A stretch of 64,000 nucleotides of DNA from Limnohabitans sp. (GTDB lineage: Bacteria; Pseudomonadota; Gammaproteobacteria; Burkholderiales; Burkholderiaceae_C). This document shows positions 47,590-56,349 of this stretch, piece by piece (within the stretch, counting starts at the first letter, position 1; each line of letters opens with the position of its first letter). Below the pieces are notes generated by a model, which saw only the letters and a list, made by a program, of their open reading frames with translations, was not told the origin of the DNA and ran no database searches. The stretch is from the NCBI GenBank assembly GCA_018882835.1, contig VERE01000014.1, positions 1-64,000 on the forward strand, in the 5' to 3' direction. The translations under genes and the position numbers were made by a program.

Positions 47590-47878
47590 GCAATCGTTGC
47601 TTTCGTTGGTGCGCCGACCCTTGTCGCCAAGGGCCCGGTGGATTGGGTTCAAAAGGCTTGCTCAGCCCCCAAAAGGGCTGTTTTCCTTAGTTTGTCTTGG
47701 CCCTGGCGGCGAGGCGCAGGATACATGCAGCGCAAACTGAAACGTGCTGCAAATATTTCTAATCTCTAATATAGCAAGACAATAGGCAAGCTCCGTATAA
47801 CTATCGCTGAAGGAACCAATTGAATGAGATATAGGGAAAACGTGAGCATCAAGGTCGTTTGCAGCAAATTAAAATTTC

Positions 47879-47895
47879 ATCTCATTTATTGAGAT
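47879..47895. promoter_or_regulatory. Candidate IclR operator, site 1 (perfect palindrome)
   Basis: ATCTCA-TTTAT-TGAGAT has 6-bp arms that are perfect inverted repeats. It sits in the 475-bp gap between the divergent IclR and Baeyer-Villiger genes. The same 17-mer recurs with changes at 50172-50188 and 56112-56128. I see nothing else definable in this gap, which is AT-rich compared with the genes. Confidence 0.6.
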
Positions 47896-48064
47896 AATTG
47901 ATTTATCGCAAGACGCTGGTATGGCCTACATCCCGGCGCAATTTGCGAATCAGTCTCTCCATCGTGTTTGTGAAGTTATTCGGAACAGCAACCCATAAGT
48001 GGTGTGTGTCTGTGCCTTCTGTCCAGTCATGAGAAACCTTTCTGCAATGAGGAACCTTTCTGTT

Positions 48065-50044
48065 ATGCCTTTAACTGCTGGTGCCATTGACCCCCCGGGT
48101 GTTGACGACGTCTATTGGCGCGAGGAGTACGCGAAGATCTGCGAAGACGATGCCTTTCTCGCCCAAATCGTGGCAAAAGCGGACCTGCCTTCGCTTCTCA
48201 TAGCGCTTTCCGCCGTCACCGGAGACATGACGATGCTCCGTCCGCACTTGCGCCCGCCGTTCCCTCTGGTTGATACGGTTGCGCCCGCTAATGGTGGAAT
48301 GAGCGAAGTCGCACAAATCGAAGCCCGTGCACTGGCTCTGGCCGCACTCAAACAATTGCGGGACGAGGGTCTGAATCGCCCGCGTCCACTTGACGATGCC
48401 GAGACACGCGCCGTGATCGATTTCCTCACAAACAGTGCCGGAGACACCGATGCGGAGATTCTCACGCACGAGATGGATCTCGCTGCGAAAAAGCTTGGTG
48501 CCCCTGGTTGGAAATTCGCAGATGTGGCGGGTGATCGCGAATTCTCTGTTGCAGTGATTGGTACCGGTATGTCTGGTATTGGTGCCATGTATCGTCTGAA
48601 GCAGGCTGGCGTACCTTTTACAGCATTCGAGAAGAACCCGGACGTTGGCGGCGTGTGGTGGGCCAATACCTATCCTGGCGTGCGACTCGATACGCCAACT
48701 TTCGGTTATAGCTTTTCATTTGCGCAGCGCACAGATTGGCCCCATGCATTTGCAACCGGTAGTGAAATTCAAGACTATGCGCGCGAAATCGTTGCGCGTA
48801 GCGGGCTTCGAGAGAATATTAAATTTGGTGTTGAAGTTGTCTCGCTCAAGTGGGAGGAATCCACTGGCTACTGGGATGTGGTGACTCGCACAGCCAATGA
48901 TGAGTTGGTGCACCATCGTTTCAACGCGGTAATTTCGGCCGCGGGTCAGTTAGAGCGCCCCAATATCCCTGAGATCGAAGGGCAGAGTGATTTCAAGGGC
49001 GTACGCATGCACTCCGCTCGGTGGAACCACGATGTAGCGCTTCGTGGAAAGCGTGTCGCAGTCATCGGTACTGGTGCAAGTGCATACCAGATCGTCCCGG
49101 CCATTGTGGATGAGGTTGAACACCTGACGGTATTTCAGCGTTCTGGTCCGTGGATGGTCCCTGCCCCGAACTACTATGACGACACTCCGCAGGTAATGCG
49201 CTGGTTGGTGGAACATGTTCCTTGCTACGGTCAATGGTTCCGACTTTCAGCTTTTTACCAAGCCGCTACTGGACGTTTGCACACCGCCATTGTCGACCCG
49301 AACTGGAATCGAGAGGATTCAGTCTCGGCCAAAAACTTGGAAGTGCGCGAAACCTTGACTAAGTCCATTCGCGAGCAATGGAAAAACTATCCAGAGCATG
49401 TCGACAAGATCGTGCCGACCTACCCACCCGGAGGCAAGCGAATGCTGCGCGACAACGGCGTGTGGGCGGCGGCGTTGCAGCGTCCCAACGCAGCGTTGGT
49501 GACCAATCCTATTGTTCGCTTCACCGAAACAGGGGTGGTCACTGAAGATGGGGTTGAACACCCAGTAGATGTCGTCGTTTATGCAACAGGTTTCACCGCT
49601 TCTGAGTTTCTTGATCCGATGGAGATTCGCGGTGCTTCAGGCCAGACCATCAAAGAATACTGGAAGGGCAACGCGAAAGCGTGGGGCGGTATTGCCGTGC
49701 CCGACTTCCCCAACTTCTTCATAGTACTGGGGCCGAACACGAATTATGTCGTGCACGGTAGTCAGCATTTCATGATGGAGTGTGCAGCGGAGTTCGCCAT
49801 CGAATCGATCCATCAAGTTCTGCGTCGAGGCATCAAAGGCATTGAAGTCAAACAAGAGGAGCTTGATGCCTTTGTCGAGCGTGTCGATGCTGAAAACCAG
49901 CGCCGCGCCTGGGGTCGCCCGCAAGTCAGCAATTGGTACAAGAATCGCTTTGGACGGGTCTCTCAGGTGTGGCCATTCAGCCACCGTGAGTACTGGCAAC
50001 TCACCCATGACGTTGACTTTGACGGCGGCTTCATCTTGCATTGA
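48065..50044 (+). CDS. Baeyer-Villiger flavin monooxygenase, 4-hydroxyacetophenone monooxygenase-like
   Basis: A protein of about 659 residues. An N-terminal extension of about 150 residues, as in 4-hydroxyacetophenone monooxygenase, precedes the FAD Rossmann motif GTGMSGIG near residue 166. The Baeyer-Villiger fingerprint FKGVRMHSARWNHD starts at residue 310, and a second Rossmann motif GTGASA lies near 335. Such enzymes turn aryl ketones into esters with NADPH and O2. Three in-frame ATGs occur (48029, 48047, 48065) in a tandem near-repeat; 48065 is chosen because AGGA lies 11 bases upstream. It heads the meta-cleavage cluster but is separated from mhpB by a regulatory gap. Confidence 0.88.
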   Translation: MPLTAGAIDPPGVDDVYWREEYAKICEDDAFLAQIVAKADLPSLLIALSAVTGDMTMLRPHLRPPFPLVDTVAPANGGMSEVAQIEARALALAALKQLRDEGLNRPRPLDDAETRAVIDFLTNSAGDTDAEILTHEMDLAAKKLGAPGWKFADVAGDREFSVAVIGTGMSGIGAMYRLKQAGVPFTAFEKNPDVGGVWWANTYPGVRLDTPTFGYSFSFAQRTDWPHAFATGSEIQDYAREIVARSGLRENIKFGVEVVSLKWEESTGYWDVVTRTANDELVHHRFNAVISAAGQLERPNIPEIEGQSDFKGVRMHSARWNHDVALRGKRVAVIGTGASAYQIVPAIVDEVEHLTVFQRSGPWMVPAPNYYDDTPQVMRWLVEHVPCYGQWFRLSAFYQAATGRLHTAIVDPNWNREDSVSAKNLEVRETLTKSIREQWKNYPEHVDKIVPTYPPGGKRMLRDNGVWAAALQRPNAALVTNPIVRFTETGVVTEDGVEHPVDVVVYATGFTASEFLDPMEIRGASGQTIKEYWKGNAKAWGGIAVPDFPNFFIVLGPNTNYVVHGSQHFMMECAAEFAIESIHQVLRRGIKGIEVKQEELDAFVERVDAENQRRAWGRPQVSNWYKNRFGRVSQVWPFSHREYWQLTHDVDFDGGFILH

Positions 50045-50421
50045 ATCATCAAGCTTTTGGGGTGCAGAAGAATATGGCTTGGCTGACGCCAATCTCGGCT
50101 ATGCGCTAACTCCTTTGAATGTGCGGTTCTAACGACAGCCTAGGGTATGCACGGATACTGAAATTCAATTTTTCCCATTTATTGAGATAAACTGATTTGC
50201 ACAATCAAACTGTCGGTTCGGATACTGATAAGCATATGGCTACTTCCCTCACATTGTTTGCACTTCCTGTGTTGATCGTAGCGATCGGCATTTTGCCATT
50301 GCACCTTGAACTTAAGTGCTCGGCATTACGTGACGCCACAGCTTCTCATTTTGACCGCCCTCAGCTAGCCTGATCACAAGAACTGGAACTGTCTTTAGGT
50401 CGCTACTCAAAAGGAATCCAT
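50045..50421 (+). other. Intergenic region between Baeyer-Villiger gene and mhpB
   Basis: 377 bp without a recognised gene. It holds the second palindrome (50172-50188) and a 45-codon reading frame (50236-50373) starting MATSLTLFALPVLIVAIGILP, hydrophobic at its start, with no clear Shine-Dalgarno sequence. That frame may be chance or the remnant of a transporter. The mhpB Shine-Dalgarno sequence AAGGA is at the right edge. Confidence 0.5.
50172..50188. promoter_or_regulatory. Candidate IclR operator, site 2
   Basis: TTCCCA-TTTAT-TGAGAT matches site 1 at 15 of 17 positions, including the spacer and the whole right arm, and the match continues with AA. It lies about 235 bp upstream of mhpB. 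Confidence 0.5.
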
Positions 50422-51357
50422 ATGCAGCTCGCGGTTGCAGCTCTATCCCACGCACCGTCTTTCGGTAACGTCGATCCAGGTGGCACCACGCTCGATGAAA
50501 TCGAGGCCGGCATCCAAGAAGTTCGCGCCTTCATTGAGCACTTCGATCCTGAGGCGATCGTCGTCTTCGGGCCCGATCACTTCAATGGCCAGCTATATTC
50601 AAATATCGCCCCGTGGGTGATTGGCGCGCAGGCCGAGGGCGTCGGCGACTATGGCACGACCGAAGGCCACATCAAGGTAGATAGCGAAACCGCACGCCAG
50701 CTGCATGCCGCAGTGCTGGCTGAGGGTATCGACATCGCGCGCTCGGAGCGAATGACGGTCGATCACGGCGTCATGCAACCGGTGGATTTCTTGCTTGGCA
50801 AGCATAACGAAAGACCCATCATCCCAGTTTTTGTCAACGCGATTGCCCATCCGCTGACGCCAATGAAGCGTGTGCGCGAGATGGGGGAGGCGTTTGGCAA
50901 AGCTGCACTGCAGCTTGGAAAGAGAGTGCTCTTCATCGCTTCGGGGGGGATTTCGCATTCCCCGCCAATTCCTCGTTGGGAGAGTGCACCTGCCGAGGTG
51001 AAAGCACGTTTGGTTTTTTATGCTCCCACGCGCGAGGAGCGACGCGCGCGCGAAAAGGCTATTGTTGATGGCATCCAGAAGATCGCGGATGGCAAGGCTC
51101 CGAGTTCACCGTTGAACGAAGCGTGGGACACCTTGCTGCTTGATACCTTCCGATCAGGTGATCTATCGCCGGTTGACTCGTGGGATAACGAGCAATTCAT
51201 TATTGACGGTGGCTCCGCTGCACATGAGATGCGCAGTTGGATAGCTGCTTATGCAGCATTGTCGATGGCCGGTAAATATACGTTGCCAGTGGATCGCTAC
51301 TGGCCAGTCAAGGCTTGGGGTGCTGGTTTTGCCGTTCAGGCGGGATGTGCAGTATGA
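50422..51357 (+). CDS. mhpB: 2,3-dihydroxyphenylpropionate-type extradiol dioxygenase (MhpB-like)
   Basis: A 311-residue class III (LigB-fold) extradiol enzyme that closely follows E. coli MhpB along its length: the N-terminal LSHAPSFG (Fe-ligand His10), VVFGPDHFNG with the second His near 53, MTVDHGVMQPVDFLLG and LFIASGGISHSPP. It cleaves a 3-substituted catechol next to the hydroxyls, giving a yellow meta-cleavage product. The stop overlaps the hydrolase start (ATGA), so the two are translationally coupled. Confidence 0.92.
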   Translation: MQLAVAALSHAPSFGNVDPGGTTLDEIEAGIQEVRAFIEHFDPEAIVVFGPDHFNGQLYSNIAPWVIGAQAEGVGDYGTTEGHIKVDSETARQLHAAVLAEGIDIARSERMTVDHGVMQPVDFLLGKHNERPIIPVFVNAIAHPLTPMKRVREMGEAFGKAALQLGKRVLFIASGGISHSPPIPRWESAPAEVKARLVFYAPTREERRAREKAIVDGIQKIADGKAPSSPLNEAWDTLLLDTFRSGDLSPVDSWDNEQFIIDGGSAAHEMRSWIAAYAALSMAGKYTLPVDRYWPVKAWGAGFAVQAGCAV

Positions 51358-52229
51358 ATCGACTTGTGACTTTCTGGGAGGCAGTGTCTGATCTTCCGCA
51401 TCGTCTGCATTACGTTGATGTTGGACAGTGGCGCACGCGTGTGCTCGACCTTGGTGAAAGTGACAGAGTCGTTGTACTTGCCAATGGCACAAGTGGCCAC
51501 ATTGAGGCTTGGACGCAGAATGTGCGTGCGCTGGTTCAGGCGGGCTACCGAGTCATCGGTTACGACTATCCCGGTCATGGGTATACCACCCTGACCGATC
51601 ACGATTTGGAGATCCCCGAGTACGAGTTGCACTTGATCGGGCTGCTGGATGCACTCAAGCTTAAGCGTGTCCATCTGGCGGGGGAGTCGCTCGGCGGATG
51701 GATCGCTGTCAAGTTTGCTGCCCATCACCCTGATCGATTGCTGAGTGTGATTCTGAGTGCGCCCGGCGGACGCGTGGTCGGCGAGCAGAAGGTGGACAAG
51801 GCTCAATCGGTGAGCAAGCAAGCGGTTGCCGACCCGACATTTGAGAACGTTAAAAAGCGCCTTCAGGTGGTGATTTACGACTCACAGAAAATTACGGAAG
51901 AGTTGGTGCGCGTTCGCCAGGCTGTTTACAGCCGAGATCCTAGCGGGGCCAACATGGCTCACATAGCGGTATTGCGTCAGCCTGAACAGCGTTGGCGCAA
52001 CCGCGTAACAGACGAGGATTTTGCAGCCATTCCCGTGCCAGCGCTCTTCGTCTGGACCGACCATGAACCTACTGGCGACCCTGCAGAAGGCAGGCGCTTG
52101 GCTGCACTAATTCCTCAAGGGGAGTTTTTGCTGGTTGAAGGCTCTGCGCACTGGCCTCAATGGGAAGGGGCGGAGGTTTTCAATGCGGCGGCCATATCCT
52201 TTCTCGACAAATTGCACAACCAGAGCTAG
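51354..52229 (+). CDS. Meta-cleavage product alpha/beta hydrolase (MhpC-like)
   Basis: A 291-residue alpha/beta hydrolase with nucleophile elbow GESLGG (Ser near residue 121), the Asp in VWTDHEP and the His in GSAHWPQWE. The oxyanion region reads ANGTSGHIEAW, where MhpC has HGSGPGA, so the substrate may differ from that of E. coli MhpC. By position it hydrolyses the ring-fission product to 2-hydroxypenta-2,4-dienoate plus a carboxylic acid. It might instead cleave the ester made by the Baeyer-Villiger enzyme. Confidence 0.85.
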   Translation: MNRLVTFWEAVSDLPHRLHYVDVGQWRTRVLDLGESDRVVVLANGTSGHIEAWTQNVRALVQAGYRVIGYDYPGHGYTTLTDHDLEIPEYELHLIGLLDALKLKRVHLAGESLGGWIAVKFAAHHPDRLLSVILSAPGGRVVGEQKVDKAQSVSKQAVADPTFENVKKRLQVVIYDSQKITEELVRVRQAVYSRDPSGANMAHIAVLRQPEQRWRNRVTDEDFAAIPVPALFVWTDHEPTGDPAEGRRLAALIPQGEFLLVEGSAHWPQWEGAEVFNAAAISFLDKLHNQS

Positions 52230-52236
52230 CTAGAAC

Positions 52237-53040
52237 ATGACCAGAATGACGAACACTTCTGAAACTATCCAAAGCATTGCCCGTGAGCTCTTTGATGCCC
52301 GCGTAGGTGTCTACACTGTCCCTTACGTCAGTCCGCGATTACCTGAGCGTGACCTAGACGCAGCCTATGCAATCTCCGAGGAGTTAGCCGCACTGCGTGA
52401 GCGACTTCTGGGCGTGCGCAGGGTAGGGCGCAAGGTTGGACTGACCAATCCGAACGTGCAAAAGCGCGTCGGCATCAGTGAACCTGACTATGGAATCATC
52501 CACGATGACATGATTTTTCAGTCGGGGGTCGTGTTGCCTAAGTCACGCTACAACCGATTGCGGATCGAAGCCGAAGTGGCATTTGTGCTCAAGAGTGACA
52601 TTCTCGATGCCACGCTTGAAGCAGTAGCGGCGGCTATTGACTATGTGACGCCGGCCTTTGAGATCGTTGATTTTCGTTATGACGGCAGTGTGGGGCAGAT
52701 CGTAGACACGATTGCTGACAACGCTGGATGCAGTGGCATTGTGGTCGGAGAGGAAAAGCATTCCTACGGATCGGTAGATCTCAAAGCTGTCGAAATGGTC
52801 ATTATTGGGGGCGACCAAGAGATTACCCGTGGTGTTGGAAGCAATGTCCTCGGCGACCCGGTCAATGCCGTGCTTTGGCTGGCAGAAACTGCCATCCGCA
52901 CGGGGCAGCCGTTGCGGGCTGGAGAAGTGCTGCTCTCCGGATCAATCGGCTATATCGAGCCTTGGCCGATGGATGTCGAGTGTGTTGCCACCATTACGGG
53001 TCTCGGACGTGTGGTCGCGACTGTCGATTCGAAGGCATGA
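52237..53040 (+). CDS. mhpD: 2-keto-4-pentenoate hydratase (MhpD-like)
   Basis: A 267-residue member of the fumarylacetoacetate hydrolase fold, hydratase branch. Motifs are RRVGRKVGLTNPNVQKRVG, the metal-ligand stretch RIEAEVAFVL near residue 108, and FEIVDFRYDG. It hydrates 2-hydroxypenta-2,4-dienoate to 4-hydroxy-2-oxovalerate. It starts 7 bp after the hydrolase gene. Confidence 0.92.
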   Translation: MTRMTNTSETIQSIARELFDARVGVYTVPYVSPRLPERDLDAAYAISEELAALRERLLGVRRVGRKVGLTNPNVQKRVGISEPDYGIIHDDMIFQSGVVLPKSRYNRLRIEAEVAFVLKSDILDATLEAVAAAIDYVTPAFEIVDFRYDGSVGQIVDTIADNAGCSGIVVGEEKHSYGSVDLKAVEMVIIGGDQEITRGVGSNVLGDPVNAVLWLAETAIRTGQPLRAGEVLLSGSIGYIEPWPMDVECVATITGLGRVVATVDSKA

Positions 53041-53077
53041 GTTTCTAGATTAAGAGAGAGTGAGAGAGAGCTAAATC

Positions 53078-53536
53078 ATGAGTAACTATCGCCCCGTTGA
53101 TGCAGTCACACGCGTCGAGATTGAGCAACTCATTTCCGAAATGCTTTACCGCCTGGATCACAACCAGGCCGATGCCACATGGGAGCTCTACACCGAAGAC
53201 GGTGTTTCAGTCGGGCCCTTGGGCACGATGAACCGCGAGCAATGCAAGGCTTGGGGTGCGAAGCGGGCGAAACAAACCGATATCGTCAGCCGCCATTTCA
53301 TTGGCGGAATCCGGTTGGTCTGGGACGGTGATGAAGTGGCTGGCAGCGTGCAGTATCTGACGTTCCGCGACACCCATGAGCCGCAGACACAGCCAGCTTC
53401 TGTGGGCGAGTTCCGCGAGCGATATCGCAAAGTTGATGGACAGTGGCGATTTGTGCGCCGCGAGATCGTGCCTATCTTTGGCGGTAACGCTGCGGCTGCG
53501 CATGCGGCACGGGTAACAGAACGTGAAAGCAAGTAA
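53078..53536 (+). CDS. NTF2-like (SnoaL-type) protein in the mhp cluster
   Basis: A 152-residue NTF2-like protein with the pattern 'IEQLISEMLYRLDHNQADATWELYTEDGVSVGPLG' and the terminal 'YRKVDGQWRFVRREIVPIF'. A purine-rich run (AGAGAGAGTGAGAGAGAG) lies just upstream and includes the Shine-Dalgarno sequence. Its stop overlaps the next ATG by one base. It has no counterpart in the E. coli mhp operon. Its function is unknown; an isomerase or hydratase on a pathway intermediate is possible. Confidence 0.85.
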   Translation: MSNYRPVDAVTRVEIEQLISEMLYRLDHNQADATWELYTEDGVSVGPLGTMNREQCKAWGAKRAKQTDIVSRHFIGGIRLVWDGDEVAGSVQYLTFRDTHEPQTQPASVGEFRERYRKVDGQWRFVRREIVPIFGGNAAAAHAARVTERESK

Positions 53537-54294
53537 TGAAAGCAGCCGCTCTGGGGGGAAGTCCCAAGATATTGGTGCATCAGACGCTGCCTTCGTTCTC
53601 TATTCCGGAATGGGCGAAGCTTGCCGGTTACGACGGCATCATCCTTGATCTTCAACACGGGGAACTCGGTCTCGAAGCTGCATGTGGCATCCTGCGTTCG
53701 ATTCCTCGCGACAACACTTATGCTTGGGCGCGCGTCGGCTCGACCGACCCTGCACCGATCCTGCGATTGCTTGACAGTGGTGCCCGTGGCATCGTTGCGC
53801 CCACGATCGAGTCGCGTGAGCAGGCGCAAGCCTTGGTGGCTGCGACCAAATATTTACCGATCGGCAACCGCAGCATGGGGCCGTCTCGGCCAGGGCTTTA
53901 CATCGGCGATTCGTATGCCGAAGCAGGCAACCTCGCCGTGTCGACCATCGCACAGATTGAGACCCGGATCGGCGTTGAGCGCGCTGAAGAAATCATCTCC
54001 ACTCCAGGTTTGGACTCAATCTATATCGGTCCTGCCGATCTTGCTGTTTCCTATGGATTGCCAGGGCGTGGTGACTGGGACGACGGACCTGTCCGCGACG
54101 CGATCCTCTACTTGCGCGAACTCACCCAGGCACATGGCGTGACGCTTGGCATTTATTCCGGCAAATCGACATACACGGCAGCACTATTGACCGATGGCTT
54201 GGTCGACTATGTTGCATTTGGTATCGACCTCGTTTTGTTGAATCGCGCCTTCGGCGAAAACATCAATGAACTCAAGATCGCATTAGCTAAATAA
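53536..54294 (+). CDS. HpcH/HpaI-family class II aldolase
   Basis: A 252-residue aldolase with the family motifs 'AKLAGYDGIILDLQHGELG', RGIVAPTIESREQA, metal-ligand Glu in IAQIETRIG and Asp in IYIGPADLAVS. It splits 4-hydroxy-2-oxo acids to pyruvate and an aldehyde. It stands where mhpE (a DRE-TIM-type aldolase) and mhpF (acetaldehyde dehydrogenase) would be in E. coli. No acylating aldehyde dehydrogenase is present, so the aldehyde must be handled elsewhere. Confidence 0.9.
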   Translation: MKAAALGGSPKILVHQTLPSFSIPEWAKLAGYDGIILDLQHGELGLEAACGILRSIPRDNTYAWARVGSTDPAPILRLLDSGARGIVAPTIESREQAQALVAATKYLPIGNRSMGPSRPGLYIGDSYAEAGNLAVSTIAQIETRIGVERAEEIISTPGLDSIYIGPADLAVSYGLPGRGDWDDGPVRDAILYLRELTQAHGVTLGIYSGKSTYTAALLTDGLVDYVAFGIDLVLLNRAFGENINELKIALAK

Positions 54295-54311
54295 ATTGAA
54301 GGAAATACATC

Positions 54312-55937
54312 ATGATGAAAAAAAATGATGTTTTAATCATTGGCGCAGGGCCTGTTGGCCTCATGCTAGCCAACCTGCTCGGACAGCAGGGCGTGAATGT
54401 TCTTGTCGTTGAGAAAAACGATACGCTGATCGATTACCCGCGCGCAGTGGGCATCGACGATGAAGCCCTGCGCGCGATGCAGACGGTCGGTCTTGTGGAT
54501 GAGGTGCTGCCTCACACCATCCCCGATCAGAAGATTTACATGATCAATGGCGATCGACAAATTCTTTCTGAAGTCAACCCGACGACTCGCGAGTTTGGGT
54601 GGCCCCGACGTAACGGATTTGTGCAACCGATGGTGGATAGGGTACTCCTTGACGGCCTCAAGCGTTTTCCGAACACATCAGTGCGTTTCTGTACCGAAGT
54701 TGTCGATTTGCACGAACATGAAGATGGTGTGGTGGTCACGACTGAGTGTGGCGAGAAGCTGCGTGCAAGCTACGTAGTCTCAGCAGAAGGCGGTGCTTCG
54801 GCCACTCGAACCAGACTGAATATTTCGTTCGATGGCGAGACTCGGCCGTCCTGTGGCCTTGTCATTGATGTCGCCAACGACCCTATCGGAACACCGCATG
54901 CGGTGTTCGGTGGTGATCCGAAACGCAGCTATGCCAGCATTGCATTGCCGCACGGCATCCGCCGCTGGGAATTCACGTTGTTCGAAAATGAAGATCCTGC
55001 GTTGGTGGAAAGCGATGAATTCATATACGAGCTGCTTGCGCCTCACGTACCTGACCCAACCAAGCTGGAGTTTATTCGCCGTCGTGTCTATCGGCACCAC
55101 GCGCGTGTGGCTGGACAGTTCAGGCTTGGTTCTGTCTTTCTTGCGGGTGATGCCGCGCACGTGATGCCGGTGGTCGCTGGACAGGGGTGGAACTCCGGTA
55201 TCCGAGACGCTTTCAATCTGGCTTGGAAACTTGCTGCGGTGATTAAAGGCGTATGCGGCGATGCTCTGCTCGAAACCTACGAGTTGGAGCGATTGGGGCA
55301 CGTCAAGCAGATGGTCGCCGTTTCACTTAGCATGGCCAAGGAAATGACGGATCACGACCCCGTTAAAGCAGCAGAACGAGACCGCATTGCTGCCAACCGT
55401 ACACCTGAGGAACGTGAGGCACATAGGCGGCAGGCGTTCAAGCCTCAGCCCAAGTTCGAAACCGGTGTGGTGGTACAGACGCCGCAGCCAAGCTTCAAGA
55501 CGCTACCCGCACGCGACGTCCCTCGTATGGCGGGTGCCCTCTTCCCGCAGCCGCGTGCAACGAATTCAGAAGGTGTCGAAATGCTGCTCGACGATGCCAC
55601 AGGTCAAGGGTGGCGCGTGCTGATGTGGAACAACAATCCGATGGCTTTTCTTTCGGCCAAGCATCGCGCAGCGCTGGAGCATCTGCACGCACGAATTGTT
55701 CAGGTGGTGCCCAAAGCGCAACTGCCTTGGGCGCGTCGTCATGCACCAGAGGGAGTTACGTTGGTCGGTGACTTGGGCGGAGAGGGCAGCTTGCAAGCCT
55801 GGTTCGACGCTAGACCGGTTGGCGCCGTGATCCTGCGTCCCGACCATGTGGTTGCCGCGGAATGCCTGGCGCAGGAGCTAGACGATATGCTTGCACGCGT
55901 TTTGGACGTTGCGAGTTTCTGTTTGCCACAGCAGTAA
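54312..55937 (+). CDS. mhpA: 3-(3-hydroxyphenyl)propionate hydroxylase-like FAD monooxygenase (MhpA)
   Basis: A 541-residue class A flavin hydroxylase close to E. coli MhpA: FAD motif GAGPVGLMLANLLGQQGV, then DYPRAVGIDDEALRAMQTVGLVDEVLPH, EFGWPRRNGFVQP, and GDAAHVMPVVAGQGWNSGIRDAFNLAWKLA. It adds a hydroxyl ortho to a phenol to give the catechol for MhpB. AAGGAAATA precedes the ATGATG start. It is the last gene of the cluster, where in E. coli it is the first. Confidence 0.93.
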   Translation: MMKKNDVLIIGAGPVGLMLANLLGQQGVNVLVVEKNDTLIDYPRAVGIDDEALRAMQTVGLVDEVLPHTIPDQKIYMINGDRQILSEVNPTTREFGWPRRNGFVQPMVDRVLLDGLKRFPNTSVRFCTEVVDLHEHEDGVVVTTECGEKLRASYVVSAEGGASATRTRLNISFDGETRPSCGLVIDVANDPIGTPHAVFGGDPKRSYASIALPHGIRRWEFTLFENEDPALVESDEFIYELLAPHVPDPTKLEFIRRRVYRHHARVAGQFRLGSVFLAGDAAHVMPVVAGQGWNSGIRDAFNLAWKLAAVIKGVCGDALLETYELERLGHVKQMVAVSLSMAKEMTDHDPVKAAERDRIAANRTPEEREAHRRQAFKPQPKFETGVVVQTPQPSFKTLPARDVPRMAGALFPQPRATNSEGVEMLLDDATGQGWRVLMWNNNPMAFLSAKHRAALEHLHARIVQVVPKAQLPWARRHAPEGVTLVGDLGGEGSLQAWFDARPVGAVILRPDHVVAAECLAQELDDMLARVLDVASFCLPQQ

Positions 55938-56349
55938 TTTTTCTATGGGTCGTACCAGACACGGCAAAGCGATGTCCTTGTTTCACTGTCCGGCCCCACT
56001 AATTTGTGAACAGAGCCAAACCTGCATTTCCACTATCGCAGCCGTTTAGCGTCGTGGGGATGCCAACTTTCTTGGCGTGCAGTAGGGTTATTCTGAGTTT
56101 TTATTTAAAAAATCTCGTATCATGAGACATTTGGTAAGTTATGTGAGGAGTCGAATGAAACTGATGAGCTTTAAATATCAAAACTTTTCAAATAGTGCGG
56201 GCCTTGACACAAGTTGTCATGCTTATTTATGCCTTGGGTTTCGCGCCTCGAATCAATCGCAAGTCGCAGATCTGCAGGCTAGTGTTAGCAGCTAAATCGG
56301 GCCACTCGTGCTCAAGTTCAATCGCACGAAGCGATCAGGAGAAAAATAG
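55938..56349 (+). other. AT-rich intergenic region before the Bug receptor gene
   Basis: 412 bp with no gene that I recognise. It holds a runs-of-A/T stretch and the third palindrome at 56112-56128, and a CAGGAGAAAAATAG Shine-Dalgarno region just before the next ATG. No terminator hairpin is evident after mhpA. Confidence 0.5.
56112..56128. promoter_or_regulatory. Candidate IclR operator, site 3
   Basis: ATCTCG-TATCA-TGAGAC matches site 1 at 12 of 17 positions, with the inner TCTC/GAGA kept in both arms and the same 5-bp spacer. It is 222 bp upstream of the Bug receptor ATG. Confidence 0.4.

Noticed and set aside
50236-50373. Small hydrophobic peptide gene between the Baeyer-Villiger gene and mhpB
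   Set aside because: 45 codons, no clear Shine-Dalgarno sequence, no recognisable family. It could be chance, so it is mentioned only in the intergenic entry.
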